Positions 33,435-41,880 of a stretch of DNA of 64,000 nt are shown piece by piece. Made by a program: the position numbers and the translations under genes. Each line of letters begins with the position of its first letter. The first letter of the stretch is position 1. The notes under the pieces are model-generated. The model was not told where the DNA came from. It did not search any database and saw nothing but the letters and a program-made list of their open reading frames with translations. The stretch comes from CAYMSO01 sp964393185 (GTDB taxonomy: Bacteria; Patescibacteriota; Dojkabacteria; J137): the NCBI GenBank assembly GCA_964393185.1, contig CAYMSO010000007.1:1-64000 (forward strand). The letters are read 5' to 3'.

Positions 33435-34039
33435 ACATTGCCTATATGACTAAATTCATCCTATTTTCAGAACCACAAGAAGAAGTGCTTCAAAGGCTAA
33501 AATCAGAATTATTTGTTAAAGACGATATGAAGATTGCATTTATGCTAAGTGACGGTAGTCACCCAAATAATGCGAAGTACGAAAAAATTTGGCAGGACTA
33601 TATCGAAAGTAATGGTGCAAAGGCTGTAAAGATAAACAATTCGCTTCGAGGTAATGATGCTGAAAATGAAGGGGAAAAGATAAAAAACTCTGATGCAATT
33701 ATCCTCACGGGCGGCAATACTTTCAAATTTTTACATCACTTAAAAGAATCAGGATTAGATAAGGTAATTATCGAGTTTGCAAAGTCGAACAAGACAATTG
33801 TTGGTTTTAGTGCAGGTGCAATAATATTATCTCCTACTATTGAAATAGCTGAACTTCCAACACTCGATGATAATCTGGTAGATATTACTGACTTAACTGG
33901 ATTAGGGCTTATTGATTTTGATGTGTATCCGCATTACGAAGAATCTGAACACAATTCAATTGTAGATGAATACGAAAAAAGCACAGGCAGGCAAATTAGA
34001 AGGCTTAGCGATGACGATTTAATTGTATTTAATTCATAA
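33431..34039 (+). CDS. Peptidase S51 (dipeptidase E)-like protein
   Basis: 202 residues in a class-I glutamine-amidotransferase-like fold. ILTGGNTFKFLHHLKESGLD contains the GGN(T) turn and VGFSAGAIIL the nucleophile Ser elbow typical of S51. A YPHYEE segment provides the later His. Peptidase E releases N-terminal Asp from dipeptides, and cyanophycinase relatives share the fold. Why it sits in a nucleoside-related group is unclear. Overlaps the preceding deaminase by 4 nt and ends 3 nt before the next gene. Confidence 0.8.
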   Translation: MNIAYMTKFILFSEPQEEVLQRLKSELFVKDDMKIAFMLSDGSHPNNAKYEKIWQDYIESNGAKAVKINNSLRGNDAENEGEKIKNSDAIILTGGNTFKFLHHLKESGLDKVIIEFAKSNKTIVGFSAGAIILSPTIEIAELPTLDDNLVDITDLTGLGLIDFDVYPHYEESEHNSIVDEYEKSTGRQIRRLSDDDLIVFNS

Positions 34040-34042
34040 TCT

Positions 34043-34543
34043 ATGAACACTGAACTTTTAAGAAATGGATTGAAATTAGCATTAAACGAAGCAGAAAAGG
34101 CTTTGGAAGCAGGTAATGTGCCTATTGGTTGTGTTATCACAGATATAAACGGGAATATCATTTCTAGTGGGCAGAATGAAACTAAGACCAGTTTTGACAC
34201 AACTGCACATGCAGAAGTATTGGCTCTAAGAAAAGCAGGTAAGCAAGTTTTGGATAAATATAACCCAGAAAGTACATTTTTATTTACCTCACTTGAACCT
34301 TGTTTCGGATGTGGGTTTTTTCTTATAAGAAGTAATGTAAAAACTATTGCTTGGTGTTTGTCTGACAGTCATTTTGGTTCTGTTGATTCATACTTAAAAA
34401 TTCCACAAATGAAAAGTATTTATGAAAAACTCGAACTTATCTCTGAACCATTAGCAGATTTGAAGCAAAAATCTAGTCTGCTGATGATTGAATATTACAA
34501 ACACAAAGGGGATGAAGAAATGGCAAGAAAGTTTACTGTTTAG
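34043..34543 (+). CDS. TadA/CMP deaminase-like nucleoside or nucleobase deaminase
   Basis: 166 residues with complete zinc signature: HAE (56-58, in TTAHAEVLALRKAG) and EPCFGCGF (Cys87, Cys90). The start ALNEAEKALEAGNVPIGCVI follows the TadA/guanine-deaminase pattern. As it differs from the usual TadA tail and lies beside Q salvage, it may act on a free base or nucleoside rather than on tRNA-Arg wobble adenosine. It is the second deaminase of the group and its last gene. A perfect inverted repeat follows 200 nt downstream. Confidence 0.8.
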   Translation: MNTELLRNGLKLALNEAEKALEAGNVPIGCVITDINGNIISSGQNETKTSFDTTAHAEVLALRKAGKQVLDKYNPESTFLFTSLEPCFGCGFFLIRSNVKTIAWCLSDSHFGSVDSYLKIPQMKSIYEKLELISEPLADLKQKSSLLMIEYYKHKGDEEMARKFTV

Positions 34544-34743
34544 TACCTACCCATTCAATGCAACCAAATTTCCTGCACTTAACAATGCATGAATGTTATT
34601 TATGTTAAATTTGAAGTCTATACTTACGTTTAAGAACGAGTCCGATAACTGACCCATTGCTTTAATCAATCATATAGAAAGTTTATGACTTTCAAGGTCA
34701 GGTTTGAAGTGTTAGCATGATAACCTACCTTTTAAGTGTAGCT

Positions 34744-34778
34744 GTTAGGGCTTAACGCAGTTGTCGTTAAGCCCTAAC
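34744..34778. terminator. Perfect 14-bp inverted repeat between operons
   Basis: GTTAGGGCTTAACG pairs perfectly with CGTTAAGCCCTAAC around a 7-nt loop. It lies between the end of the deaminase gene and the converging gene at 34805. There is no clear T run on either side. A bidirectional terminator is the simplest reading; an element end is an alternative. Confidence 0.5.
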
Positions 34779-34804
34779 AAAGCTTTTGGAGTTACTTAAC
34801 TTCT

Positions 34805-35506
34805 TCAAACTATAACTTTAATACCCTCATTTACAACTAAATTAGCGGAGAATTCACCTTGTGTAAAAACATTTAAGTCGATTGCAACTCCAGTCAACTC
34901 ACCTACATAATAATTTCTTATTTCTTCTACTTGTTTTTGTTGTTGATTCTCCTGGACTATAAACGCAATATCAATATCTGGGTAAAATGCCCTTGGAGTC
35001 AATTTCATCGATCCATCAGGTCTTCTTGTTTCAGGTATACCATGCTTTGAAGCAGGAGAAAATATAGCCCGTGCTTCTAAGCTTTGAATTAGATCTCTTA
35101 ACTCTTGGGTTGAAGCTCTGCTTAAATCCACACTTCCAATTGAGCCTTTAGCTATATCAAGTAGTTCTTTTAAGTCTTTTGCAGCTTTACTAAAGTAATG
35201 TATGACTCCTTGCGGCATAGAATCAGACGATAAGTACATCGCATAATCTATTTGTTCAGAAAAATTGATTAGACTTGGAGGGACGTGCTGATATTTTATT
35301 AAAAATAAACTCGTGAGCGAATCTTGTGTATAATAAAGCCTACTTTTCACTCTGCTTCCAAACATATAAATATCACAGCCTATTGTCTGTTGTTGAATTA
35401 CAGTCATTACATCTGATTGCTCCTCAGGTGTTAAAAAAAAGTGTGGGTAAAATTGTTGCCCTAGTTCAATTGGATTTTTAGGGGCAAACTCCTCTATGGT
35501 CGCCAT
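34805..35506 (-). CDS. Hypothetical protein, possibly an interrupted nucleotidyltransferase
   Basis: 233 residues from ATG 35506 (MATIEEFAPKNPIELGQQFY); a TTG three codons upstream is less likely. MFGSRVKSRL resembles the Gly-Ser turn of Pol-beta-type nucleotidyltransferases, and much later YPDIDIAFIVQ resembles their metal-binding DxD strand. Normally these are about 10-15 residues apart; here about 130 residues lie between them, so either a domain is inserted or the resemblance is accidental. The middle is helical. Monocistronic on the minus strand. Confidence 0.6.
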   Translation of the reverse strand: MATIEEFAPKNPIELGQQFYPHFFLTPEEQSDVMTVIQQQTIGCDIYMFGSRVKSRLYYTQDSLTSLFLIKYQHVPPSLINFSEQIDYAMYLSSDSMPQGVIHYFSKAAKDLKELLDIAKGSIGSVDLSRASTQELRDLIQSLEARAIFSPASKHGIPETRRPDGSMKLTPRAFYPDIDIAFIVQENQQQKQVEEIRNYYVGELTGVAIDLNVFTQGEFSANLVVNEGIKVIV

Positions 35507-35579
35507 AATTTTCAATTTAAAATTTAATTAATAAGGAAAAGATAATGATTTTTGGGTATTAAATGTTAGTCTGCTTGTT

Positions 35580-35711
35580 CTAGCAGACATTATCATTTAA
35601 AGCATTGATGATACTACGAGCACTACAATCTTGTGAAGGGGTGATTTGTTCAATTTTTATTGTAGTTTCTTCAATAATAGTCATGTAGAATAATAACATT
35701 AAAACAATCAT
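35580..35711 (-). CDS. Possible 43-aa ORF in a 428-nt gap
   Basis: The gap 35507-35934 holds a minus-strand frame from ATG 35711 to TAG 35580 (MIVLMLLFYMTIIEETTIKI at the start): a short hydrophobic N-terminus and a polar tail. Its stop lies in a hairpin (GTCTGCT/AGCAGAC, 35568-35587) that might end transcription. No good ribosome site is seen. Elsewhere in the gap, a plus-strand frame near 35795-35901 without a start (reading ASEAGLQVFKTTGMEELKKY) could be an eroded gene end. Both are tentative. Confidence 0.25.
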   Translation of the reverse strand: MIVLMLLFYMTIIEETTIKIEQITPSQDCSARSIINALNDNVC

Positions 35712-35934
35712 ACTGACAAATGATTGATGCTGTATGTGGTAGAAAGTGAAGGCGTTTTTTAATACTGATACTTAACTACTCAAACTTTTACTTTATGTAA
35801 ACTTTTGCTATGCAGCTTCTGAAGCCGGGCTACAAGTTTTCAAAACGACTGGAATGGAAGAACTCAAAAAGTATTTACTTTCTCAAAATATAATCAAGTA
35901 ATAATATATCGAAGATTTTATGCACCTCTAAGGT

Positions 35935-36906
35935 CTAGGGACCATACTTCTTCCTAATCTCGTTAACTACATTCACTACCTCATCTGGGTTTTCTACACG
36001 CATAATCATCTCTCTAGCATCGCTTGCACCTTCGAATTCCGAAAGATAAATTTTAAAGAATCTTCTTAAAATCACAAATTTTTTTGTATTACCCCAGATT
36101 TCTATAAACAAATGAAAATGCCTCAACAACAAATCACATTTTTCCGAAACACTCAAATCTTTGATTGATCTATTTGGATTAAAAACAAAGGGATCCTTAA
36201 AAACCCCACGACCAATCATTAATCCATCTACGCCTGTTTGATTGTATTTTCTTTCAACATCTTCTAAATCTGCAACATCACCGTTACCTATAATAATTGT
36301 TTCTAGCTTCTTTTTATTTCTTATATCTACAACTTTTTTAATTTCGTCCCAGTCGGCGGGGAACTTGGACATATCTTTAGCAAGTCTTCCATGCACTGTC
36401 AAAGCCTGAATATCTTGGTCAAGCAAAAAACCACACCATTCTTCAGTTTTCTTTATTTTGTATCCTAAACGTGTTTTAACACTCAGCGGAATCTTGCCAC
36501 CAATACCTTCCTGAGTAGCTTTTATAATTTCTGCAGCAAGATCTGGATAATCAATTAATCTTGAACATGCAATTTGTTTGGTTATTTTTTTGACTGGGCA
36601 ACCCATGTTAATATCGATTCCATCAAATCCCATTTCTACTATCTGTTTTGCGGCTTTGTAAAAGTTATCAGGTTTGTTACCCCAGATTTGCGCAACAATT
36701 GGTGATTCTTCGCTTTTTTTTATTAATCTATGTGCTACACGTTCTTTGCCTGCAGAAAGGAATCCGTCTGTACTCATAAATTCGGTAAAAAATACATCCG
36801 GGCGACCACATTCAGCCACAACTTGCCTAAAAACCACATCAGTCACATCTTCCATTGGAGCTAATACAGTAAAAGGTTTTTTTAGTTCTTTCCAAAAATT
36901 TTTCAC
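35935..36906 (-). CDS. dus: tRNA-dihydrouridine synthase
   Basis: 323 residues; start GTG 36906 (KNFWKELKKPFTVLAPMEDV). The TIM barrel has LAPMEDVTD (FMN-binding start), IDINMGCPVKKI (102-104 GCP) and the catalytic Cys114 in QIACSRLID. VKTRLGY and GDVADLED with GVDGLMIGRG complete the FMN site. The C-terminal ~75 residues form the helical tRNA-binding domain. It reduces uridines in tRNA D-loops using FMN and NADPH. Which Dus subfamily is uncertain. Stands alone 27 nt upstream of the gap before atpC is read, in the same direction as the atp operon. Confidence 0.93.
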   Translation of the reverse strand: MKNFWKELKKPFTVLAPMEDVTDVVFRQVVAECGRPDVFFTEFMSTDGFLSAGKERVAHRLIKKSEESPIVAQIWGNKPDNFYKAAKQIVEMGFDGIDINMGCPVKKITKQIACSRLIDYPDLAAEIIKATQEGIGGKIPLSVKTRLGYKIKKTEEWCGFLLDQDIQALTVHGRLAKDMSKFPADWDEIKKVVDIRNKKKLETIIIGNGDVADLEDVERKYNQTGVDGLMIGRGVFKDPFVFNPNRSIKDLSVSEKCDLLLRHFHLFIEIWGNTKKFVILRRFFKIYLSEFEGASDAREMIMRVENPDEVVNVVNEIRKKYGP

Positions 36907-36960
36907 AGAAGTATTATAGCGTAAGTACTTGTAAATTTGATAACAAAGCTCAGATGTATG

Positions 36961-37368
36961 CTAGACTTTACTTAAAGAATCCAGTTTGAATTTTTCGTAA
37001 CGGAGGATTTTTTCTAGTGCTATAAGCTCGGCAGGAGGGATATCTGGTTCGGATAATTTTTGTTTTGCAAGATTTAGCGCGTTTTCCACTTCCTCTTTTA
37101 TAATTGCAGAACTTTCTATTGCCTCGTCGGCTAAAATAAGTATATTGTTATTATTTACATTAATAACTCCCGAGCGTACAAAAATAGTGATAGCTTGCTG
37201 TTTTTGGTTTTCAAATTGGATAATTAATCTCCCAGGTTCTAAAGTCGAAATTAAATTTTGGTGTTCGGGCAATACTTGTATTTGCCCTGTAGTAGTTGTT
37301 AATGTGATTTTGACTGCACCTTCGGCATCAACTAACTTTTGTTTTTGAGTTAAGACTTGTATGTTCAC
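36961..37368 (-). CDS. atpC: ATP synthase epsilon subunit
   Basis: 135 residues with the N-terminal beta-barrel (TGQIQVLPEHQNLISTLEPG contains the conserved P-x-H-x-N/P-x-x-L-x-P-G box) and a C-terminal two-helix domain (IKEEVENALNLAKQKL). It regulates F1 rotation and couples gamma to the c-ring. The start is GTG at 37368, the base immediately before the atpD stop codon block, and it is the last gene of the operon. Usual length for bacterial epsilon. Confidence 0.92.
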   Translation of the reverse strand: MNIQVLTQKQKLVDAEGAVKITLTTTTGQIQVLPEHQNLISTLEPGRLIIQFENQKQQAITIFVRSGVINVNNNNILILADEAIESSAIIKEEVENALNLAKQKLSEPDIPPAELIALEKILRYEKFKLDSLSKV

Positions 37369-38760
37369 TTATTTAAGTTTTGATCTTTCTTTAACTTCTT
37401 CAATCGTACCGGCCATATAAAAATGCTCTTCTGGCACACTATCCATTTCTCCGGCCAAAATTTGTGCAAATCCTTTTACAGTATCTTCAATTTTTACATA
37501 TTTGCCTTCTCTTCCTGTAAATTGCTCGGCTACAAACATAGGTTGCGTTAAAAATCTTTGTATTTTTCTAGCTCGACTTACTATTAATTTATCTTCGTCC
37601 GAAAGTTCATCTACTCCTAGAATGGCGATTATATCCTGCAATTCTTTATATCTTTGAAGTACTTGCTGCACCCCGCTAGCCACATTGTAATGTTCTTCAC
37701 CCACTATGTTCGAACTCAAACCACTTGATTTACTTGCTAATGGATCGACAGCAGGGAATAAGCCTTGCTCTGCCAAAGATCTGGTTAGTACTATTGTTGA
37801 ATCTAGGTGGGCAAAAGTAGTAGCAGGTGCAGGATCGGTATAATCATCTGCTGGAACGTAAATAGCTTGCATAGATGTTACAGATCCCGTTAGTGTAGAT
37901 GTGATTCTTTCTTGTAAATAACCTAATTCTTCGGCCAAATTTGGCTGATAACCCACAGCTGATGGAAGTCTACCTAACAAAGTAGATACCTCTGCTCCAG
38001 CTTGAGTAAATCTAAAAATGTTATCTATGAATAAAAGTAAATCTCTATTTTCTACATCTCTAAAATATTCAGCCATTGTTAATCCGGATAGTGCAACTCT
38101 TAGTCGAACTCCTGGGGGCTCATTCATTTGACCGAATACCATAGCAGTTTTGTCTATAACTTTGGATTCTGTCATTTCTTTGTAAAGCGCAGTACCTTCT
38201 CTGGTTCTTTCGCCAACTCCAACAAAAACAGAGTAACCAGAATGCTCAATTGCAAGGTTGTGAATAAGTTCTTGAATAATTACAGTTTTGCCAACACCTG
38301 CACCGCCAAAAGCACCAATTTTTCCACCTTTAATAAACGGACAAATTAAGTCTATTACTTTAACACCTGTTTCGAAAACTTCAATTTCGGTCGCCTGCTC
38401 TACAAGAGTTGGAGGTTCCCTATGTATTGCCCATTTTTTGGCTTTAGTTGGTAAATCTTCTTTTTTGTCGATTGTTTGCCCAAGCACATTAAAAATCCTT
38501 CCAAGCGTCTCTTCTCCAACAGGAACTGTTATGCCTGTTTCGTCTACTTCAACTTCGTCCCCTTTTTTAATTAAATCAGTTGTTCCCATTGCTATGGCTC
38601 GTACAGTATTTGTATCTAAGTGTTGTTCTACTTCAAAAACTACTGGATTACTCCCTTTTAAAGTAAGCTTAGAATATATTTTAGGAAGATTACCTTCACC
38701 AAATTTTACATCTACAACAACTCCAGAAATACGACTTATTTTTCCGTAGTTATTTTTCAT
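37369..38760 (-). CDS. atpD: ATP synthase beta subunit
   Basis: 463 residues. The catalytic P-loop is GGAGVGKTV, followed by the GERTREG box, FGQMNEPPGVRLRV, LLFIDNIFRFTQAG and the DELSDEDK segment near the DELSEED lever. It is the catalytic F1 subunit that binds and converts ADP and phosphate. All expected signatures are present. The ATG at 38760 overlaps the end of atpG by 4 nt. Length is normal. Confidence 0.97.
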   Translation of the reverse strand: MKNNYGKISRISGVVVDVKFGEGNLPKIYSKLTLKGSNPVVFEVEQHLDTNTVRAIAMGTTDLIKKGDEVEVDETGITVPVGEETLGRIFNVLGQTIDKKEDLPTKAKKWAIHREPPTLVEQATEIEVFETGVKVIDLICPFIKGGKIGAFGGAGVGKTVIIQELIHNLAIEHSGYSVFVGVGERTREGTALYKEMTESKVIDKTAMVFGQMNEPPGVRLRVALSGLTMAEYFRDVENRDLLLFIDNIFRFTQAGAEVSTLLGRLPSAVGYQPNLAEELGYLQERITSTLTGSVTSMQAIYVPADDYTDPAPATTFAHLDSTIVLTRSLAEQGLFPAVDPLASKSSGLSSNIVGEEHYNVASGVQQVLQRYKELQDIIAILGVDELSDEDKLIVSRARKIQRFLTQPMFVAEQFTGREGKYVKIEDTVKGFAQILAGEMDSVPEEHFYMAGTIEEVKERSKLK

Positions 38761-39635
38761 AAATTTATTTTCCTCATATTAACTAAATTAGCATTGATAT
38801 TTTCTTGTATTTGCCGAGTAATAGTACTTTGCCTAGTTTTGTTATATAAAAGATTTAAATTTTCAATTAATTCATCTGCATTTTCAGTTGCATTGTGCAT
38901 AGATTTCATTCTAGAAGCGTATTCGCTTACTGAGGCTTCCAACATACCTCTATATAGAGTGATTTCTAGATAATCTGAAAACAGCTGATTGATTATTTCG
39001 GTAGCACTAGGTTCAAATTTGTATGGCTTGATCGTTTTCTTCTCTAAGTATTCAACTGTTAGTGGCATTAGTTTTTCGATTACAGGTGACTGATTGGCCA
39101 TACTTATGAATTTTGGATATATTAGGTAAACATTTGCTATTTTGCCTGTTGCCCACTTTTCTAATATGATAGATTTAATACTCAAAATTTTATTTAAATC
39201 AGCTTCTTCAAAACTTTCGGGAAAATGATAGTCACTATTCAAACCATATCTTCCAGCCAAATTTAATGTTTTTCTTTTTATTGTTATTAAGCTTAGTTGT
39301 TGCTTCTTTGATAATATTTCGGTAGATAATTCGTTAAGCTTTTCGCCAAGCTTTGCATTTAAAGAGCCTACAAAACCTCTGTGTGTTGCTATAAAAATAA
39401 CTAAATTTTGATTGGCCCCTTCGTATGTTTGCAAATATTTATTATCTTGAATTTTCTCATTAGTAACAATATCAGATATTGTCTGTTTTAATCCTTGTAG
39501 ATACATATCAGAATCGGCCATATATTGCTTTAGTTTTCTCATTCTAACTGCGCTTACCATTTCCATTGCGCTAGTGATTTTTTGTACACCTTTTATGTTA
39601 TTCAGCTGTTGCCTTATATCTAGTAAGTTTGCCAA
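38757..39635 (-). CDS. atpG: ATP synthase gamma subunit
   Basis: 292 residues. The start is TTG at 39635: ANLLDIRQQLNNIKGVQKIT is the conserved N-terminal helix, so a downstream ATG would remove essential sequence. EMVSAVRMRKLKQYM and the C-terminal MHNATENADELIENLNLLYN helix are the family hallmarks of the central rotor shaft. It is placed between atpA and atpD as usual. Length is normal. Confidence 0.95.
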   Translation of the reverse strand: MANLLDIRQQLNNIKGVQKITSAMEMVSAVRMRKLKQYMADSDMYLQGLKQTISDIVTNEKIQDNKYLQTYEGANQNLVIFIATHRGFVGSLNAKLGEKLNELSTEILSKKQQLSLITIKRKTLNLAGRYGLNSDYHFPESFEEADLNKILSIKSIILEKWATGKIANVYLIYPKFISMANQSPVIEKLMPLTVEYLEKKTIKPYKFEPSATEIINQLFSDYLEITLYRGMLEASVSEYASRMKSMHNATENADELIENLNLLYNKTRQSTITRQIQENINANLVNMRKINL

Positions 39636-39651
39636 GTCAAATTTTTAAAAT

Positions 39652-41127
39652 TTATAATTTTGCGTGTCTGGATTTATGTTTCTTTGTTACTTGATTTAAG
39701 AACTCCCGCAATTTAAATTCCTTGTCTTCTCCAATTTTTTGAGTTGGATCTAAACTTAATAATTCTTCTTGTTCAGCAAGCTCTTTTCTCAGCAACGATA
39801 TCCAGTCTGGAATTTCTTTATGTGGTATATCTGTAAGGACTCCAGTATTTAAAGCATACAAAATGCTTACCATTTCTATCAATGTATAAGGTTCATTTTC
39901 TGGTTGCTTTAATATCTCCATAGACAAAGCTCCTTTGTCTAATCTTTCTTGAGTAGAAGAATCCAAATCTGTTCCAAACTGAGCAAATGCTGCGAGTTCC
40001 CTATACTGAGCAAGGTCAAGCTTTAACTGTCCAGCTACTTGCTTCATAATTTTTGTTTGTGCAGCTCCACCAACTCTAGACACAGAGTTTCCTACATTGA
40101 CTGCAGGTCTCTGCCCTGAATTAAATAAAGTCGCATCTAAAAAGATCTGCCCATCTGTTATAGAAATAATATTTGTTGGAATATAGGCAGCTATATCTCC
40201 GGCTTGAGTTTCTATAATAGGAAGTGCGGTTAAAGAACCTCCTTTGTTCTCCCTGCTATATTGTAGTGCACGTTCAAGTAATCTTGAGTGTAAGTAGAAA
40301 ATATCCCCGGGATATGCATCTCTACCCGAAGGTCTACCTAAAAGTAAAGAAATTTCTCTGTATGCTTGAGCATGCTTACTTAAATCATCGTATATAACTA
40401 ATGCATCTTTACCATTTTCTGCAAAATATTCACCAATTGCTGTGCCAGTAAATGCAGCTATGTATTGCATTGCGGCGCTGGAGCTTACTGGAGCAGAAAT
40501 TATCACACTTGTGTTTAAAGCGCCCTGTTGTTCTAATCGCTTTATAAGCTGAGACAATTTAGAAACTTTTTGCCCAATAGAAATATAAATAGAAATACAG
40601 TTTTTATCTTTCAGATTAATCATTGTATCGATTGCAATGGAAGTTTTGCCTGTTTGTCTATCTCCAATAATAAGTTGTCTCTGACCTCTTCCTATTGGTA
40701 TTAATGCATCTATGGCTAGTATGCCTGTTTCTAATGACCTTTGAACATCATCTCTTTCTATAACGCCAGCAGCTATTTTTTCTAGTGGCATTTCTACAAT
40801 TTTACTTGTTTGGCTAAATATTGGACCTTTTCCATCCAATGGATTGCCTAAAGCATCTATTACCCGACCTAAATAATCTTCGCTTACTTTAAGAGACAAT
40901 ACTTTACCGGTTGATTTAATCTGATCTCCTGCTTTAATTTTTGCAAAATCTCCAAGTGTTATGATTCCAACAAAATCCTCCGAAATTTCTACAACTAGTC
41001 CGGGTATAGATTCAAAATTAGAGGTATAAATTTCGACTAATTCATTCATACCTACGCCATCTAAATTTTGAACTAACAAAATACCATCTTTTACACTTAA
41101 TATTGTTCCAATGTGTGTCTTAGTCAT
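39652..41127 (-). CDS. atpA: ATP synthase alpha subunit
   Basis: 491 residues. P-loop GDRQTGKTS, IPIGRGQRQLIIG, SGRDAYPGDIFYLHSRLLER and the signature PAVNVGNSVSRVG identify alpha. It is the non-catalytic F1 partner. Its ATG overlaps the end of atpF by 8 nt; no delta-subunit gene stands between them as it does in most bacterial atp operons. Length is slightly short (usually ~500-510), without visible loss of a motif. Confidence 0.97.
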   Translation of the reverse strand: MTKTHIGTILSVKDGILLVQNLDGVGMNELVEIYTSNFESIPGLVVEISEDFVGIITLGDFAKIKAGDQIKSTGKVLSLKVSEDYLGRVIDALGNPLDGKGPIFSQTSKIVEMPLEKIAAGVIERDDVQRSLETGILAIDALIPIGRGQRQLIIGDRQTGKTSIAIDTMINLKDKNCISIYISIGQKVSKLSQLIKRLEQQGALNTSVIISAPVSSSAAMQYIAAFTGTAIGEYFAENGKDALVIYDDLSKHAQAYREISLLLGRPSGRDAYPGDIFYLHSRLLERALQYSRENKGGSLTALPIIETQAGDIAAYIPTNIISITDGQIFLDATLFNSGQRPAVNVGNSVSRVGGAAQTKIMKQVAGQLKLDLAQYRELAAFAQFGTDLDSSTQERLDKGALSMEILKQPENEPYTLIEMVSILYALNTGVLTDIPHKEIPDWISLLRKELAEQEELLSLDPTQKIGEDKEFKLREFLNQVTKKHKSRHAKL

Positions 41128-41620
41128 TTCTAAAACTTAAAGATAATTTATCTAAAGCTTCTTTTACTTTAATTGGATCGACGGACTTAATATCTTGGTC
41201 AAAAACTTCCGAAAGCATAAATATAACGCCCGCACGAACATCCTTCTCGTATTGATCTTTTAATTTTGAAAGCATCTGCTCCTGAGCAATCTTGGCTTCT
41301 TTCAAAATTGAATCAGCCTTTTTTTCTGCTTGTGTAATAATTTCGTCTGCCTTATTCTTGCTCTGTTCTAATAGCTCTTTAGATTCAGTTCTTGCTTGAT
41401 TTTGGGCCTTTTTTAATTGCTCGTTTACTTTACTTTCCAAAGCAACTTTGGCTTCTTCAGCTTCTGACTTAAGTTTGCTAATATTTTGAATTTCTTTCTG
41501 CCTAGCTGCTAAAGTTTTTCTTAAACTTGGTAAAAACTTTTTATCTATTACTATGTATAAAATTGTAAACAATATTACATAAATAATAATACTGTTAAGA
41601 TTGATTCCTAAAGCTTCCAT
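41120..41620 (-). CDS. atpF: ATP synthase b subunit
   Basis: 166 residues: an N-terminal membrane helix (INLNSIIIYVILFTILYIVI), then a long charged coiled coil, Lys/Glu/Gln-rich to about residue 125, and a short C-terminal domain VRAGVIFMLSEVFDQDIKSV. The last part is only ~40 residues, too short for a fused delta subunit, though it might take over part of its role. It forms the peripheral stalk. Located 3 nt after atpE. Confidence 0.9.
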   Translation of the reverse strand: MEALGINLNSIIIYVILFTILYIVIDKKFLPSLRKTLAARQKEIQNISKLKSEAEEAKVALESKVNEQLKKAQNQARTESKELLEQSKNKADEIITQAEKKADSILKEAKIAQEQMLSKLKDQYEKDVRAGVIFMLSEVFDQDIKSVDPIKVKEALDKLSLSFRND

Positions 41621-41623
41621 TGT

Positions 41624-41851
41624 CTATACAAATTTAATAATTAGTGCCACGACCAATGCATAAATTGCAAGAGCCTCTGTAAACACAATGGCTAGAAGCA
41701 TATTTGTTCTAATTTTTCCTTCAGCTTCTGGATTTCGGCCTATTGCTTCCAGAGCTTTTGAGGCGAGTATGCCAATGCCTAAACCTGGACCCAATGTACC
41801 TAGCCCTATAGCTAATGCCATTGCAATTGTTTTAATACTTTCTGCATCCAT
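41624..41851 (-). CDS. atpE: ATP synthase c subunit (proton-type)
   Basis: 75 residues in two membrane helices joined by the polar loop RNPEAEGKI. The carboxylate is Glu in FTEALAIYALVVALI. The first helix (LGTLGPGLGIGILASKALEA) lacks the Gln that, together with Ser after the Glu, marks sodium-binding rings, so protons are the likely ion. It forms the rotor ring. Length is typical. Confidence 0.95.
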   Translation of the reverse strand: MDAESIKTIAMALAIGLGTLGPGLGIGILASKALEAIGRNPEAEGKIRTNMLLAIVFTEALAIYALVVALIIKFV

Positions 41852-41880
41852 AATTTTAAATTAGTTAATTTATTAAATAA

